Origin: Halotia wernerae
GTDB lineage: Bacteria; Cyanobacteriota; Cyanobacteriia; Cyanobacteriales; Nostocaceae
Direction: 5' to 3'
Length of the DNA: 64,000 bases
Assembly: GCA_034931985.1 (NCBI GenBank)
Contig: JAYGHB010000003.1
Coordinates: 62,001-126,000 of the forward strand
Shown here piece by piece: positions 18,526-26,878 of this stretch; position 1 is the stretch's first letter; each line of letters starts with the position of its first letter. Made by a program: the position numbers and the translations under genes. Under the pieces are notes generated by a model. That model was not told the origin of the DNA and ran no database searches. It saw only the letters and a list, made by a program, of their open reading frames with translations.

Positions 18526-19581
18526 ATGATTTCGCTATCTCCCATTCTCCAAGCTAAACTTTCCCAACCCCTCAGAATTGGCTCATTTGAGGTAAAAAGC
18601 CGAGTTCTTCAGTCACCCTTATCTGGGGTTACAGATATGGTGTTTCGCCGTTTAGTACGTCGTTATGCACCAGATTCAATGATGTATACAGAAATGGTAA
18701 ATGCTACGGGTTTACACTATGTCAAGCAATTACCAAAAATTATGGAGGTAGACCCCAAGGAACGACCAATCAGCATTCAGTTGTTTGATTGTCGCCCCGA
18801 TTTTTTGGCAGAAGCAGCAGTTAAAGCAGTTAAAGAAGGTGCTGATACGGTTGATATCAATATGGGGTGTCCGGTAAATAAAATTACTAAAAATGGTGGT
18901 GGTTCTTCCTTGTTGCGCCAGCCAGAAGTAGCCGAGGCTATTGTCCGGGAAGTAGTGAAAGCTGTTGATGTCCCAGTAACAGTAAAAACCCGTATTGGCT
19001 GGAATGACAGGGAAATTACTATTCTCGACTTTGCCAAGCGCATGGAAGATGCCGGGGCAAAAATGATTACAATACATGGGCGTACCCGCGCTCAAGGATA
19101 CAATGGTAACGCCCGTTGGGAATGGATTGGCCGTGTCAAGGAAGTGCTTTCTATCCCGGTGATTGGTAACGGGGATATTTTCTCGGTTGCAGCAGCGGTA
19201 AAATGTTTAGAACAAACTGGTGCTGATGGCGTGATGTGTTCCCGTGGGACTTTGGGTTATCCTTTTTTAGTGGGAGAAATTGACCACTTCTTGAAAACGG
19301 GAGAAATGTTACAGCCACCAACTCCAATTCAGCGGTTGGAATGTGCTAGAGATCATTTACAAGCTTTGTGGGAATATAAAGGCGATCGCGGTGTACGTCA
19401 AGCCCGCAAGCACATGACTTGGTACGCAAAAGGTTTTGTCGGTGCTGCTGAGTTGCGGGGACAATTGAGTTTAATTGAAACAGTGCAGCAAGGCTTAGAT
19501 TTAATTGACAAAGCAGTTGAGCAGCTAGCTAATGGTTTTGAGCCTGAAGAAGAGATAGAATCTGACCTTGCTTTTGTTTAA
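18526..19581 (+). CDS. dusB: tRNA-dihydrouridine synthase DusB
   Basis: A flavoenzyme that reduces uridine to dihydrouridine in the tRNA D-loop using NAD(P)H. The 351-residue length is normal. The FMN-barrel start is LQSPLSGVTDMVFRRL; the catalytic cysteine is Cys115 in INMGCPVNKITKNGGGSSLL; further motifs are VTVKTRIGW, ITIHGRTRAQGY and VIGNGDIFS. The NifR3-type C-terminal helical extension (RQARKHMTWYAKGF) supports DusB rather than DusA or DusC. The ATG at 18526 directly precedes the conserved region. msrB follows 87 bp downstream. Confidence 0.93.
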   Translation: MISLSPILQAKLSQPLRIGSFEVKSRVLQSPLSGVTDMVFRRLVRRYAPDSMMYTEMVNATGLHYVKQLPKIMEVDPKERPISIQLFDCRPDFLAEAAVKAVKEGADTVDINMGCPVNKITKNGGGSSLLRQPEVAEAIVREVVKAVDVPVTVKTRIGWNDREITILDFAKRMEDAGAKMITIHGRTRAQGYNGNARWEWIGRVKEVLSIPVIGNGDIFSVAAAVKCLEQTGADGVMCSRGTLGYPFLVGEIDHFLKTGEMLQPPTPIQRLECARDHLQALWEYKGDRGVRQARKHMTWYAKGFVGAAELRGQLSLIETVQQGLDLIDKAVEQLANGFEPEEEIESDLAFV

Positions 19582-19668
19582 CAAAATTGCTTCAGACTGG
19601 GAGGTTACATCCCCTCACTAGGAAACGTTGAGAGAGGCGCATTACGACGACTCGGTAATAATAGATAT

Positions 19669-20169
19669 ATGAACAAACGCTATTTTTTAGAAGCTAGTGC
19701 GGCATTAGTTGGCACAGCTTTGTTATCGCACTATATTGGCAGCAATCAGAGGTCAAAAATCATGGCAGCATCTAACACTGAGTTTGAAATCACTAAACCC
19801 GAAGAAGAATGGCGCACAATTTTAACGCCAGAACAATTTCGAGTATTGCGGAAACACGGTACAGAACGCGCTTTCACTAGCCCACTTGATAAAGAATACA
19901 CCAAAGGTACTTACGTGTGTGTTGCCTGTGAATTACCACTATTTACATCTGAGACCAAATTTAATAGTGGCACTGGCTGGCCTAGTTTTTTCCAACCAAT
20001 TGAAGGCGCGATCGCCACTACTGTGGATAGGACATTGTTTATGACCAGAACGGAAGTACATTGTCATCGTTGTGGTGGACATTTAGGCCATGTATTTGAT
20101 GATGGTCCTGCACCCACAGGTAAACGCTATTGCATGAATGGTGTAGCGATGGAGTTTATTCCCGCCTGA
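19669..20169 (+). CDS. msrB: Peptide-methionine (R)-S-oxide reductase MsrB
   Basis: Repairs oxidised methionine (R-sulfoxide) in proteins. Zinc-site cysteine pairs are seen in CVACELPLF and VHCHRCGGHLGHVFDDGP, the substrate segment is FNSGTGWPSFFQP and the catalytic cysteine is in GKRYCMNGVAMEF. Residues 1-30 form an N-terminal hydrophobic segment after NKRYFLEA, resembling a signal or membrane anchor, so this copy probably acts outside the cytoplasm (periplasm or thylakoid lumen). The second Met in the run (IMAASNTEFE) marks the usual start of the cytosolic form, so both starts are possible. Confidence 0.92.
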   Translation: MNKRYFLEASAALVGTALLSHYIGSNQRSKIMAASNTEFEITKPEEEWRTILTPEQFRVLRKHGTERAFTSPLDKEYTKGTYVCVACELPLFTSETKFNSGTGWPSFFQPIEGAIATTVDRTLFMTRTEVHCHRCGGHLGHVFDDGPAPTGKRYCMNGVAMEFIPA

Positions 20170-20243
20170 AAGATCACGAAAATATCTGCGATCGCACTGT
20201 CAATTTAAATCATTAGTAATCTAATAAAACCTCCGCAATTTAT

Positions 20244-20287
20244 CCACATCTCAAAGTCAGATTTGGGATGTGGTTGATTATTTTTTC
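20244..20287 (+). terminator. Intrinsic terminator after msrB
   Basis: CCACATCTCAAA (20244-20255) pairs with TTTGGGATGTGG (20262-20273) through a 12-bp stem with one G-T pair and a 6-base loop, followed by a T-rich tract ending at 20287. It lies 74 bp after the msrB stop codon. Confidence 0.75.
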
Positions 20288-20414
20288 ACGAATACAATTA
20301 ATACCTAAGGCTATTTCATTCTCACTTTAAGTTTGATATATAGAACTCATATTTGATTTTTGAAAAAATTCAGTACACATCATATAATTTCTTTCCTATC
20401 CCCCTTCGGGTTCG

Positions 20415-20452
20415 CCAGTCACCTGCGGAGGGAAACCCTCCCGCAGTGCTGG
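20415..20452. repeat. GC-rich palindromic repeat
   Basis: An imperfect palindrome whose centre is CTGCGGAGGGAAACCCTCCC, with CCAGTC and GCTGG at the outer ends. The core CGGAGGGAAACCCTCCG recurs at 61600-61616. It is a dispersed repeat of the kind common between Nostoc genes. CCCCTGT-type heptamers follow it to about 20484. Confidence 0.6.
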
Positions 20453-20674
20453 ACTCACCTGTCCCCTGTCCCCTATTCCCTGCCTCTACGAGTGATTCAC
20501 CAAATCAAACCGGATTACTATATATAGGCAAGTAGGGGGATAATTTGTATCAGTAATTTCTTAGAAGGGTATCACCACACAAATATAAAGAAATGAACCA
20601 TACAAATTATTCAAGTAAAAACATTGTTATAAATTATACTCATTTCCAGATTAGTGAACCTTCAGCAAGACATC

Positions 20675-21502
20675 TTAGATAGGGGAGTCATAACGCTGGC
20701 GCTGGTTACGCATAATCAAATTATTGATGAGTAACGATAACTGTGGACTTAAGCGATATATCCACCAAAATAGATGCACGTATCTGGGAAACGCTACAAT
20801 TAGCTGTCCACTTTCTACCCCACGCAATATATTTCTGACAGCAGTCGGTACATCAATAAACTTTAAGGGAATACGAGTCTTAATCTGATCTGCGTTGACG
20901 CTTTTGCCGTATGCACCACTTTGGAAAAGATTAGTATCAATATAGCCTGGACATACGAGCGTCAGCTTGATGCCAAGGTTTTTTGCTTCAGATGCCACGG
21001 ACTGAGTAAGACCAGTCAAGGCATGTTTAGTTGCAACATAGGGCGCACACAACAGACCAGGCATCAAGCCATACATCGAAGCGATATTCACAATGTGACC
21101 ACTACGCTGGGATATCATTTGTTTATAGACTGTGTACATAACGTACACAACACCTAGTAAATTAACGTCCACGACGCGTTGCCAGGTGACTAAATCTAGT
21201 TCCTGAAATTCTCCACCCACCGCAATGCCAGCGTTATTGAATACATAGTCGATACATCCGTAGCTACCTACAACTGTACTGATAACCTCTGCAACGGACT
21301 TTGGACTTGTCACATCTAAACTGATAGCTTCTACCTTTCCTCCTGCTTGCTGCAAACGCTTTGCTAATAAGTGTGCAGATTCTGCATTAATGTCAGTAAC
21401 TACAACTCTAGCACCGCGCCGCGAAAGCTCTTCACATAAGCCTTCTCCTAAACCGGAGGCACCACCCGTCACCAAGGCCACTTTGCCGGAAAAAATACTC
21501 AT
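20675..21502 (-). CDS. Short-chain dehydrogenase/reductase (SDR)
   Basis: A 275-residue classical SDR: cofactor motif TGGASGLGEG (12-21), NNAG (89-92), catalytic Ser142, Tyr155 and Lys159 in YVATKHA. The Asp in VVTDINAES after beta-2 favours NAD(H). The C-terminal third has a hydrophobic, aromatic-rich patch (VHLFWWIYRLSPQLSLLI) suggesting membrane association, as in SDRs acting on lipids or retinoid-like substrates. Substrate unknown. It stands alone. Confidence 0.85.
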   Translation of the reverse strand: MSIFSGKVALVTGGASGLGEGLCEELSRRGARVVVTDINAESAHLLAKRLQQAGGKVEAISLDVTSPKSVAEVISTVVGSYGCIDYVFNNAGIAVGGEFQELDLVTWQRVVDVNLLGVVYVMYTVYKQMISQRSGHIVNIASMYGLMPGLLCAPYVATKHALTGLTQSVASEAKNLGIKLTLVCPGYIDTNLFQSGAYGKSVNADQIKTRIPLKFIDVPTAVRNILRGVESGQLIVAFPRYVHLFWWIYRLSPQLSLLINNLIMRNQRQRYDSPI

Positions 21503-22308
21503 TTACGACCTTCCAACAGTGGAGGACTTCAAAAGTCTAGCTATGAAAATAGAAGGTGTCAACTCTAAAATGAACTTTTTCTTAATTTGCTATCTAGAAA
21601 AAATAAAGTTTATAAAAATAATATAAAGATTGTTTTTATAACTCATGGTTAACATTTTTAATGAATAAATTGACGTATTAAAGGGATAAAAAGATAGTTT
21701 TGCTCACAATTGTCAATTAGGATGAATAATTAAAACTGAAGTCTACATTACCTAACGTCAACTTATAAAACATCAAAAACTTGTTGGAAAAATCTGCGTA
21801 TTTAAATTTGTTTTGTAAATAAACACTGTAATTTTTACTAATACCAATTCTGTATAAAGATGATGTGTCAAACTATAGAACTAGTACAGCACGGCGTAAA
21901 TAAAGCCACCATCTGAAACAGGCGAAAAGCCTAGAAAATAGGCATTCTTTCTTTTAACTTTTGACTTTTGACTTTTGACTTTTGCCTTTTTGTACTAGTA
22001 TTTGATTGACGCTACGCGTAGCCAGGGGCAGCGCACCTTAACATTCATTGACAAAAATGTGGATTTATGAGTTGTTTGCACCGTAAGCATTTGCCGCTAA
22101 ATCAACCAGAGTTTACCTCTTCGATTGTTAAGATGCGACAGGATAAATGTTACGCTAACTTCACAATTATCCTGTCTTGCAATAGCCTGAAAGAACGGAA
22201 ATACGTGCATACACAAAATACTGGTTATGTCAATAGCATTTGAGATGCGCTTGCCCTGTACGCGTAGCTTGCTTCTCCAAAGAGGAAACAGGAGAGCAGA
22301 ATGAGTAC
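21503..22308. other. Intergenic region with dispersed repeats
   Basis: An 806-bp AT-rich spacer. It holds a double-hairpin repeat (21911-21950, also at 45532-45569), a TTTGACT heptamer array (about 21957-21987), the palindrome GCTACGCGTAGC (22011-22022) and another GTACGCGTAGC copy (22258-22268). No coding frame is convincing. Confidence 0.5.
21911..21987. repeat. Double-hairpin repeat plus TTTGACT array, copy 1
   Basis: ATCTGAAACAGGCGAAAAGC continues into CTAGAAAATAGGCATT. The middle strand GCCTA can pair either with AGGC upstream or with TAGGC downstream. TTTGACT heptamers follow. A near-identical core lies at 45532-45569. Confidence 0.65.
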
Positions 22309-22401
22309 TTAACTATTACGAGTAAAAAACACCGCAGCCAGCACAATCAACCCTAACAATGCTAAGGGTATCCAGAGATTAGGGAGATCTGACCAACTCA
22401 T
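22309..22401 (-). CDS. 30-residue single-helix membrane peptide
   Basis: A small frame just after dhaK on the same strand, starting 10 bp beyond the dhaK stop: MSWSDLPNLW followed by IPLALLGLIVLAAVFFTRNS. The second half is an unbroken hydrophobic helix of about 17 residues ending in a positively charged residue, the profile of a single-span small protein. There is no clear Shine-Dalgarno sequence, which is common in cyanobacteria. Function unknown; it occupies the place where dhaL would be expected. Support is its composition and position only. Confidence 0.45.
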   Translation of the reverse strand: MSWSDLPNLWIPLALLGLIVLAAVFFTRNS

Positions 22402-22411
22402 AAATTTTTTA

Positions 22412-23479
22412 TTACCAACGTAAACTTGCCGTTTTTACAGGTACATCCCACAACTGGATCATCTCATCATCCAACTTCAGCAGCGTAATTGAGCAACCTT
22501 GCATTTCCAAAGAAGTAACATAAGAACCAATCAAGTTTCTGACAATTTGCAGTCCTTGTTGTTCACATATTTCAGCTAGTTTGCGATAGACAAGATATAG
22601 TTCAGCAACAGGAGTACCTCCCATACTGTTGACGAAAGCTAGCAAGCGATCGCCTGTTTGCAAGGATGGATTTATCAGTTCCACGTCTACCCACTCTCCT
22701 TGGTCTTCGTCCCATTCTCTGACTACACGGCGATAGGGTGGGTCATCAATTATTGATCGCGCTAATCTTTCAGTGATCTGATCAACTGATTCTAAAGAAA
22801 TACGCTCTATACCTGGTTCACCATGAATCCCAATGCCTATTTCCATTTCGTGATCGCTTAATGCAAATGTTGGCGATCCTTTCGCTGGTACTGTGCAAGA
22901 TGTTAGGGCAATTCCCATACTCCGCCCGTTCAGATTTACCCGACGGCATAAATCTGCTATTTGTCTTAAATTATATCCCTGCTCAGCTGCCGCGCCACAA
23001 ATTTTTTCTGCCAGTACTGTCGTTCCTACACCCCGCCGTCCTTGGGTATAAAGACTGTCTTGTACAGCCACATCGTCATCAATTAAGATATTTAGCACTC
23101 GGATACCCTCAGTACGAGATATCTCCGTCGCCATCTCAAAGTTCATGACATCGCCACTATAATTTTTGACGATATTAAGAATACCAGCACCACCATCTAC
23201 CTGCTTGGCAGCTGCCAACATTTGGTCAGGAGTAGGTGAAGTGAAAATTTCTCCTGGACAAGCAGCATCTAACATTCCTTTGCCAACGAAGCCAGCGTGC
23301 ATCGGGTCGTGTCCACTTCCACCACCAGAAATAATTGCTACTTTACCTTGTATAGGTGCATCAGCTCGATAAACAAAGGTAGGGTCATAGTTGACTTTAA
23401 TCAAATCTGAATGAGCCACCGCCATACCTTCTAGACTCTCCCGCACAAAGTCTTCCGGCTTGTTGATCAGCTTTTTCAT
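22412..23479 (-). CDS. dhaK: Dihydroxyacetone kinase, DhaK-type subunit
   Basis: A 355-residue protein matching the DhaK substrate-binding subunit: IISGGGSGHDPMHAGFVG near the N-terminus and the His that binds dihydroxyacetone covalently in GIGIHGEPGIER. DhaK normally needs DhaL, which holds the nucleotide, plus a phosphoryl donor; no dhaL or dhaM lies beside it. Either the partner genes are elsewhere or this paralog has another role. The ATG at 23477-23479 opens with MKKLINKPEDFVRESLEG, as in the family. A 453-bp repeat-rich gap precedes it. Confidence 0.9.
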   Translation of the reverse strand: MKKLINKPEDFVRESLEGMAVAHSDLIKVNYDPTFVYRADAPIQGKVAIISGGGSGHDPMHAGFVGKGMLDAACPGEIFTSPTPDQMLAAAKQVDGGAGILNIVKNYSGDVMNFEMATEISRTEGIRVLNILIDDDVAVQDSLYTQGRRGVGTTVLAEKICGAAAEQGYNLRQIADLCRRVNLNGRSMGIALTSCTVPAKGSPTFALSDHEMEIGIGIHGEPGIERISLESVDQITERLARSIIDDPPYRRVVREWDEDQGEWVDVELINPSLQTGDRLLAFVNSMGGTPVAELYLVYRKLAEICEQQGLQIVRNLIGSYVTSLEMQGCSITLLKLDDEMIQLWDVPVKTASLRW

Positions 23480-23747
23480 AGTCTATGTCTGGTTGAGAAG
23501 GTGCTAAAACCCAGTTTGTCACGATAACGTGTAATTGTTCATTATCTATAGGAATCTATTGGTGGATTTTAAAAGTGATCGCTTGTCCATTTTGAGTTTG
23601 CAGGAAAATGATATAGCAACAAAACTGAGTAGCAAGTGGTCAACTCAATTAAAAATTAATAATGTAAAATTAAAAATTGCAAGACGCTCGCGGACTCGCG
23701 CTTCGCTACGCTATCAGTAGAGGCAAGGAAGCGCCACTGATTGTAGA

Positions 23748-23770
23748 CCACTAAATCTTTGATTTAGTGG
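23748..23770. repeat. Perfect hairpin CCACTAAATC/GATTTAGTGG
   Basis: Arms 23748-23757 and 23761-23770 pair perfectly around a TTT loop. No T-run follows on either strand, so it is more likely a dispersed repeat or RNA-stability element than an intrinsic terminator. Confidence 0.5.
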
Positions 23771-23872
23771 GGGCTTTGACGCGAAGGATTAATTAATTAA
23801 AAATTATTATTTCTTTCAATTTTTAATCTTTAATTTTTAATTCTTAATTAAAACTGGTCACCAATGCCCAAT

Positions 23873-23932
23873 GCCCCAAGGGCGGGGGAGCAACCTCGAC
23901 CACCCACAAGGGGATGGAGTTTCCTGCCGCTT
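23873..23932 (-). repeat. Post-stop hairpin element, copy A (glycerate kinase)
   Basis: Read leftward it begins at the stop codon as TGAAAGCGGCAGG, then AAACTCCATCCCCTTGTGGG and GTGG, ending in a C/G-rich stretch and TTGGGGC. Copy B follows the ycf20 gene in the same register (25078-25137). The stem bases differ between the copies but still pair. Confidence 0.6.
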
Positions 23933-24982
23933 TCAATAAACTGCACCAAAAGTATGATCAACATTCACCTCAATCACCAAATCGACGGCTGATGAAGATT
24001 TGAGCAACGGCTTGATAAATAATTCTGGGTGAAGCGATCGCCAAAAATAATTGACAAATTCCTCAATTTGTGATTCATTCATTCCCGATTTACCAGCAGT
24101 AATCATCTGCTGTTCTGCTTGTTTGCGCCATGCCAAAGAACAATGATAATCAGTGGGATAAAGCAAAATTAAGCTGTCTAATCGTTCCCACAGTGGCAAA
24201 TAATCCCTTAGCTGACGATTCATATCACGGGCAAATTCCTTATCTTCATCTGTGAAAATTGGTGGTGGTGCGTTGTCAAACACATCGGAATTAATTGGTC
24301 TGACACCCACAAACCAACCTTCAAACAGCACAATATCTATATCTGCAACGATTTCTGGAGTAGTGCGATCGCCTGCACCATTGTAGGCAGATTTATCAAA
24401 GCGGGGAACAATTATAGGATTTTGGCATTGGCGAATCTGATCCAGCACATTTAAGCCTAAGTCTATATCGTGAGTTCCTGGTGGCCCCCGCCAAATCAAA
24501 CGCGGATCTTGCTGTGTTAAAGCCAGGCGATCGCTGTACGTTTTATACAAGTCATCTAAAGACAAACTCAAGGTACGATATCCTAACTGCTGAAGAATCA
24601 AGTTCAGCACTTGGCACATTGTGGTTTTACCTGTACCTTGTCCTCCTAAAATTCCCTGGATTAAAGAACGGCCTAATTTTTGCCGATGCGATGCTATTTT
24701 TACAGCCAGAGGTAGCCACAAATCCCACAACACAGTTAACATTTCCTGGGGTGGTACACAAAGGCTAGTTTGGCAAAATTGGCTGAAAGCTGGCCAGACG
24801 GATTTGAATAAATGCGATCGCGTCTGTATTACTTGATCGACATTTGTAAGCGTAACACCAAAAGCTTTTGCCCTTAACTGATCTGCCAGCACTGCTAATC
24901 GTGCTTGCTGTAGCCAAGTTGCATCTATGACATCCATTGCCAGAATTTCACTTAGCCATAAACTCATCTTGTTTAATCTCAT
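23933..24982 (-). CDS. Glycerate kinase (plant/cyanobacterial P-loop type)
   Basis: A P-loop kinase, likely D-glycerate 3-kinase of the photorespiratory cycle, returning glycerate to the Calvin cycle as 3-phosphoglycerate. Walker A is GGQGTGKTTMCQVL; LSLDDLYKT and FEGWFVGVRP are shared with the GLYK/uridine-kinase-like family. The start is taken at the ATG ending at 24982; the ATG ending at 24967 (MSLWLSEIL) is nearly as good. The longer open frame to 25081 reads through C-rich intergenic repeats and is unlikely to be coding. Its stop lies at the edge of a repeated hairpin element. Confidence 0.85.
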   Translation of the reverse strand: MRLNKMSLWLSEILAMDVIDATWLQQARLAVLADQLRAKAFGVTLTNVDQVIQTRSHLFKSVWPAFSQFCQTSLCVPPQEMLTVLWDLWLPLAVKIASHRQKLGRSLIQGILGGQGTGKTTMCQVLNLILQQLGYRTLSLSLDDLYKTYSDRLALTQQDPRLIWRGPPGTHDIDLGLNVLDQIRQCQNPIIVPRFDKSAYNGAGDRTTPEIVADIDIVLFEGWFVGVRPINSDVFDNAPPPIFTDEDKEFARDMNRQLRDYLPLWERLDSLILLYPTDYHCSLAWRKQAEQQMITAGKSGMNESQIEEFVNYFWRSLHPELFIKPLLKSSSAVDLVIEVNVDHTFGAVY

Positions 24983-25077
24983 ATCCGCGTGATACCCTCT
25001 TTCCCCCTGCTCCCTGCCCCCTACGGTCTTAGTGATAAGTCTTTTACCGGACATGATAAATTTCACATGCCCTAGCC

Positions 25078-25137
25078 CCAAGAGGCGGGACGACTATCCC
25101 GAACATCCCACAAGAGGATAGGTTTTCCCGTCGCTTT
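25078..25137 (-). repeat. Post-stop hairpin element, copy B (ycf20)
   Basis: Read leftward: TAGAAAGCGACGGG at the stop codon, then AAAACCTATCCTCTTGTGGG and ATG, ending CGCCTCTTGGGGC. It aligns with copy A at 23873-23932, with paired changes in the hairpin stem. Confidence 0.6.
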
Positions 25138-25473
25138 CTATGAACCCAATTTAAAGGCTTCGACAAACATACTGTAAATAAAACCCACTTTGAGAAGATT
25201 TATTGATTCTACCCAGAGCGCTTGCCTAGCCAAAAAGCTGCGACTATAAAATATCCTGCTAGCAATCTCCGTTAACCCTACTAAAAAGCCAGCTATCATA
25301 ATATCTATCGTACCTCTTTGTCCAGCTATAGTAGAAATTGCTGTTCCTAGAAAAAAGCCAAACAAAAAACAAATTATCAGTAGCGATAGTCTCCGCCAAG
25401 GATTTAAAAACCATTGCCCTAAGCTTCTAGCAATGGACTCAAATAAATTATTAAGACGAGTATTTTGCATCAA
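25138..25473 (-). CDS. ycf20: Ycf20 (DUF565) membrane protein
   Basis: A 111-residue protein with two or three hydrophobic helices (LLIICFLFGFFLGTAIST and MIAGFLVGLTEIASRIFY) and the conserved segment WRRLSLLIICF, matching the Ycf20/DUF565 family of cyanobacteria and plastids. Plant homologs have been linked to non-photochemical quenching; the biochemical role is unknown. Two adjacent Met codons make the exact start uncertain by one residue. It precedes the glycerate kinase on the same strand with a repeat between them. Confidence 0.75.
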   Translation of the reverse strand: MMQNTRLNNLFESIARSLGQWFLNPWRRLSLLIICFLFGFFLGTAISTIAGQRGTIDIMIAGFLVGLTEIASRIFYSRSFLARQALWVESINLLKVGFIYSMFVEAFKLGS

Positions 25474-26161
25474 TGAGACTGATAGGGGAAAGTCAAGCTT
25501 TGATGAAATATGTTGATATTTAGGATATGTAGCAATCCTATTTGACTTGTGAAAATCGAGAGGCTCAGATCTTGTTGTTTGAATGATTGAGGACTGCTAT
25601 AGGTTTTAGCATAAGCTTAATTTAAATAGTATTGTGAATATTTGCTGAGTTGGTTGTATTTATCAAATTTGATACATTTTTTGATCCTGAGAGCAACACC
25701 CTCTATCATTAGGTATATTTTTTGCCCTAGTATTTTACAGTACAAGGGTTTTATCTACAAAGAAGTGAGAATTGTTAAGAAATATAAAAAATTTCCAGCA
25801 GCTAAATTTGGGGGTTTGACAAAAGCTACCTTGTTACTCACACTACGCGAATCCCAAAAATTTCCGTTTGTGTTTCTACGAGTTAATTTGCTATTTGTGT
25901 ATCAGATTTTGATTCTTTTATGATCTCAGTTGGCAAAAAGCCACGAATAAATAAGGATTGAGCTTTTTTCTAGTTGAGAAATCAGGTAATCATTCATGCC
26001 CATAGTTTCTGACAAAAATGATATTTATGATACACTCCATCCCATAATTATACGAAAGTCTAAAGTAGGTAAGTAAGCAACTTTCCACAATTGCTACTTT
26101 TGAATAATAGGCTACCATTTGGTCAAGACTAGACAAATATTTATTTCTAATAATTATCAAT
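25474..26161. other. Intergenic region, nothing recognised
   Basis: A 688-bp AT-rich divergent spacer between ycf20 and the lipoprotein gene. The open frames in it (for example 25642-25923) have no family features and random composition. No hairpin terminator or repeat stands out. Confidence 0.4.
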
Positions 26162-26785
26162 ATGAAATCTTCAGTGTATCGTAACGCTGCTATTACAACT
26201 TTTATATTGGGGCTGCTGGGTTTACTAGCAGGATGTTTGGGGATGAGTGTGTCTTTTGAGTCCGCGAATCCAGACATGTCTTCACCTGTATCTGATGATA
26301 CAACTCAACTAAAGACAAATCCTGCCTCAGATGTTGCATCGCAAACAAGTATTTCTACTAGCGTTACCAATCCTCCAACCAATCAAGTAGAACTTAACAC
26401 TAGCAAAACTACCTCTGTCTTGGCATCTCGTCAGAATTCGGCTAACAATGCCAATCATCAGGGGATTTTGCGGATGAGCAATCAAACAGATCAACCTGTG
26501 CGGTTGGCACTACTGGCCAGAGAATCGCCAGTAAAAGGCTCTGTTAGTAAAAAAAATAACTATGAGGTTCCAGCACACTGGGATTTTGCTCCTAGCGAAG
26601 GTAGTAACAAGGGATTAATTCTTTCTTTGCCTAATGGGAACTTAAAGTTAGAGAAGGGAGATATATTAGTGGCTTTCGCAGAGGATGGTTCCCGCCGCTA
26701 TTGGGGACCTTACGTTGTAGGAGAAACTCCCTTACCCACCTGGAATCCCCAAAACCAAGAATGGCAGTTAGTACTTAGTCAGTAA
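26162..26785 (+). CDS. Hypothetical lipoprotein
   Basis: A 207-residue protein with a classical lipoprotein signal: charged start, hydrophobic core and lipobox LLAGC with Cys25. Low-complexity Ser/Thr/Asn-rich sequence follows (about 30-105), a flexible linker, and then a compact C-terminal domain of about 100 residues (LRMSNQTDQPVRLALLAR, later DGSRRYWGPYVVGETPLPTW). I do not recognise that domain. It is expected to be lipidated by Lgt and held in a membrane facing the periplasm. The GT39 gene follows after about 90 bp, so they may be co-transcribed. Confidence 0.75.
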   Translation: MKSSVYRNAAITTFILGLLGLLAGCLGMSVSFESANPDMSSPVSDDTTQLKTNPASDVASQTSISTSVTNPPTNQVELNTSKTTSVLASRQNSANNANHQGILRMSNQTDQPVRLALLARESPVKGSVSKKNNYEVPAHWDFAPSEGSNKGLILSLPNGNLKLEKGDILVAFAEDGSRRYWGPYVVGETPLPTWNPQNQEWQLVLSQ

Positions 26786-26878
26786 TTGCTTAAAAAGCAG
26801 GAATAAAGAACAAAATATAAATAGTCAACGACTAATAATTAATGACTGTTGACTATTGACTTATTGACAGATAGCGAA

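Larger units (their letters stand above)
23480..23932. other. Repeat-rich intergenic region
   Basis: Contains an AATTAAAAATT-rich repeat tail (about 23648-23680), a GCTCGCGGACTCGCGC palindromic repeat (about 23687-23702), a perfect 10-bp stem hairpin (23748-23770), more AT repeats, and the hairpin element at the end of the glycerate-kinase gene (23873-23932). No coding frame is convincing. Confidence 0.5.

Noticed and set aside
20353..20535. 60-codon frame downstream of msrB
   Set aside because: It runs through a palindromic repeat and CCCCTGT heptamers.
24983..25081. 33-codon extension of glycerate kinase
   Set aside because: It translates a CCCCCTGCTCCCTG repeat and lies before the family's usual N-terminus.
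25642..25923. 93-codon frame in the ycf20-lipoprotein gap
   Set aside because: AT-driven composition, no domain, TTG/ATG choice arbitrary.
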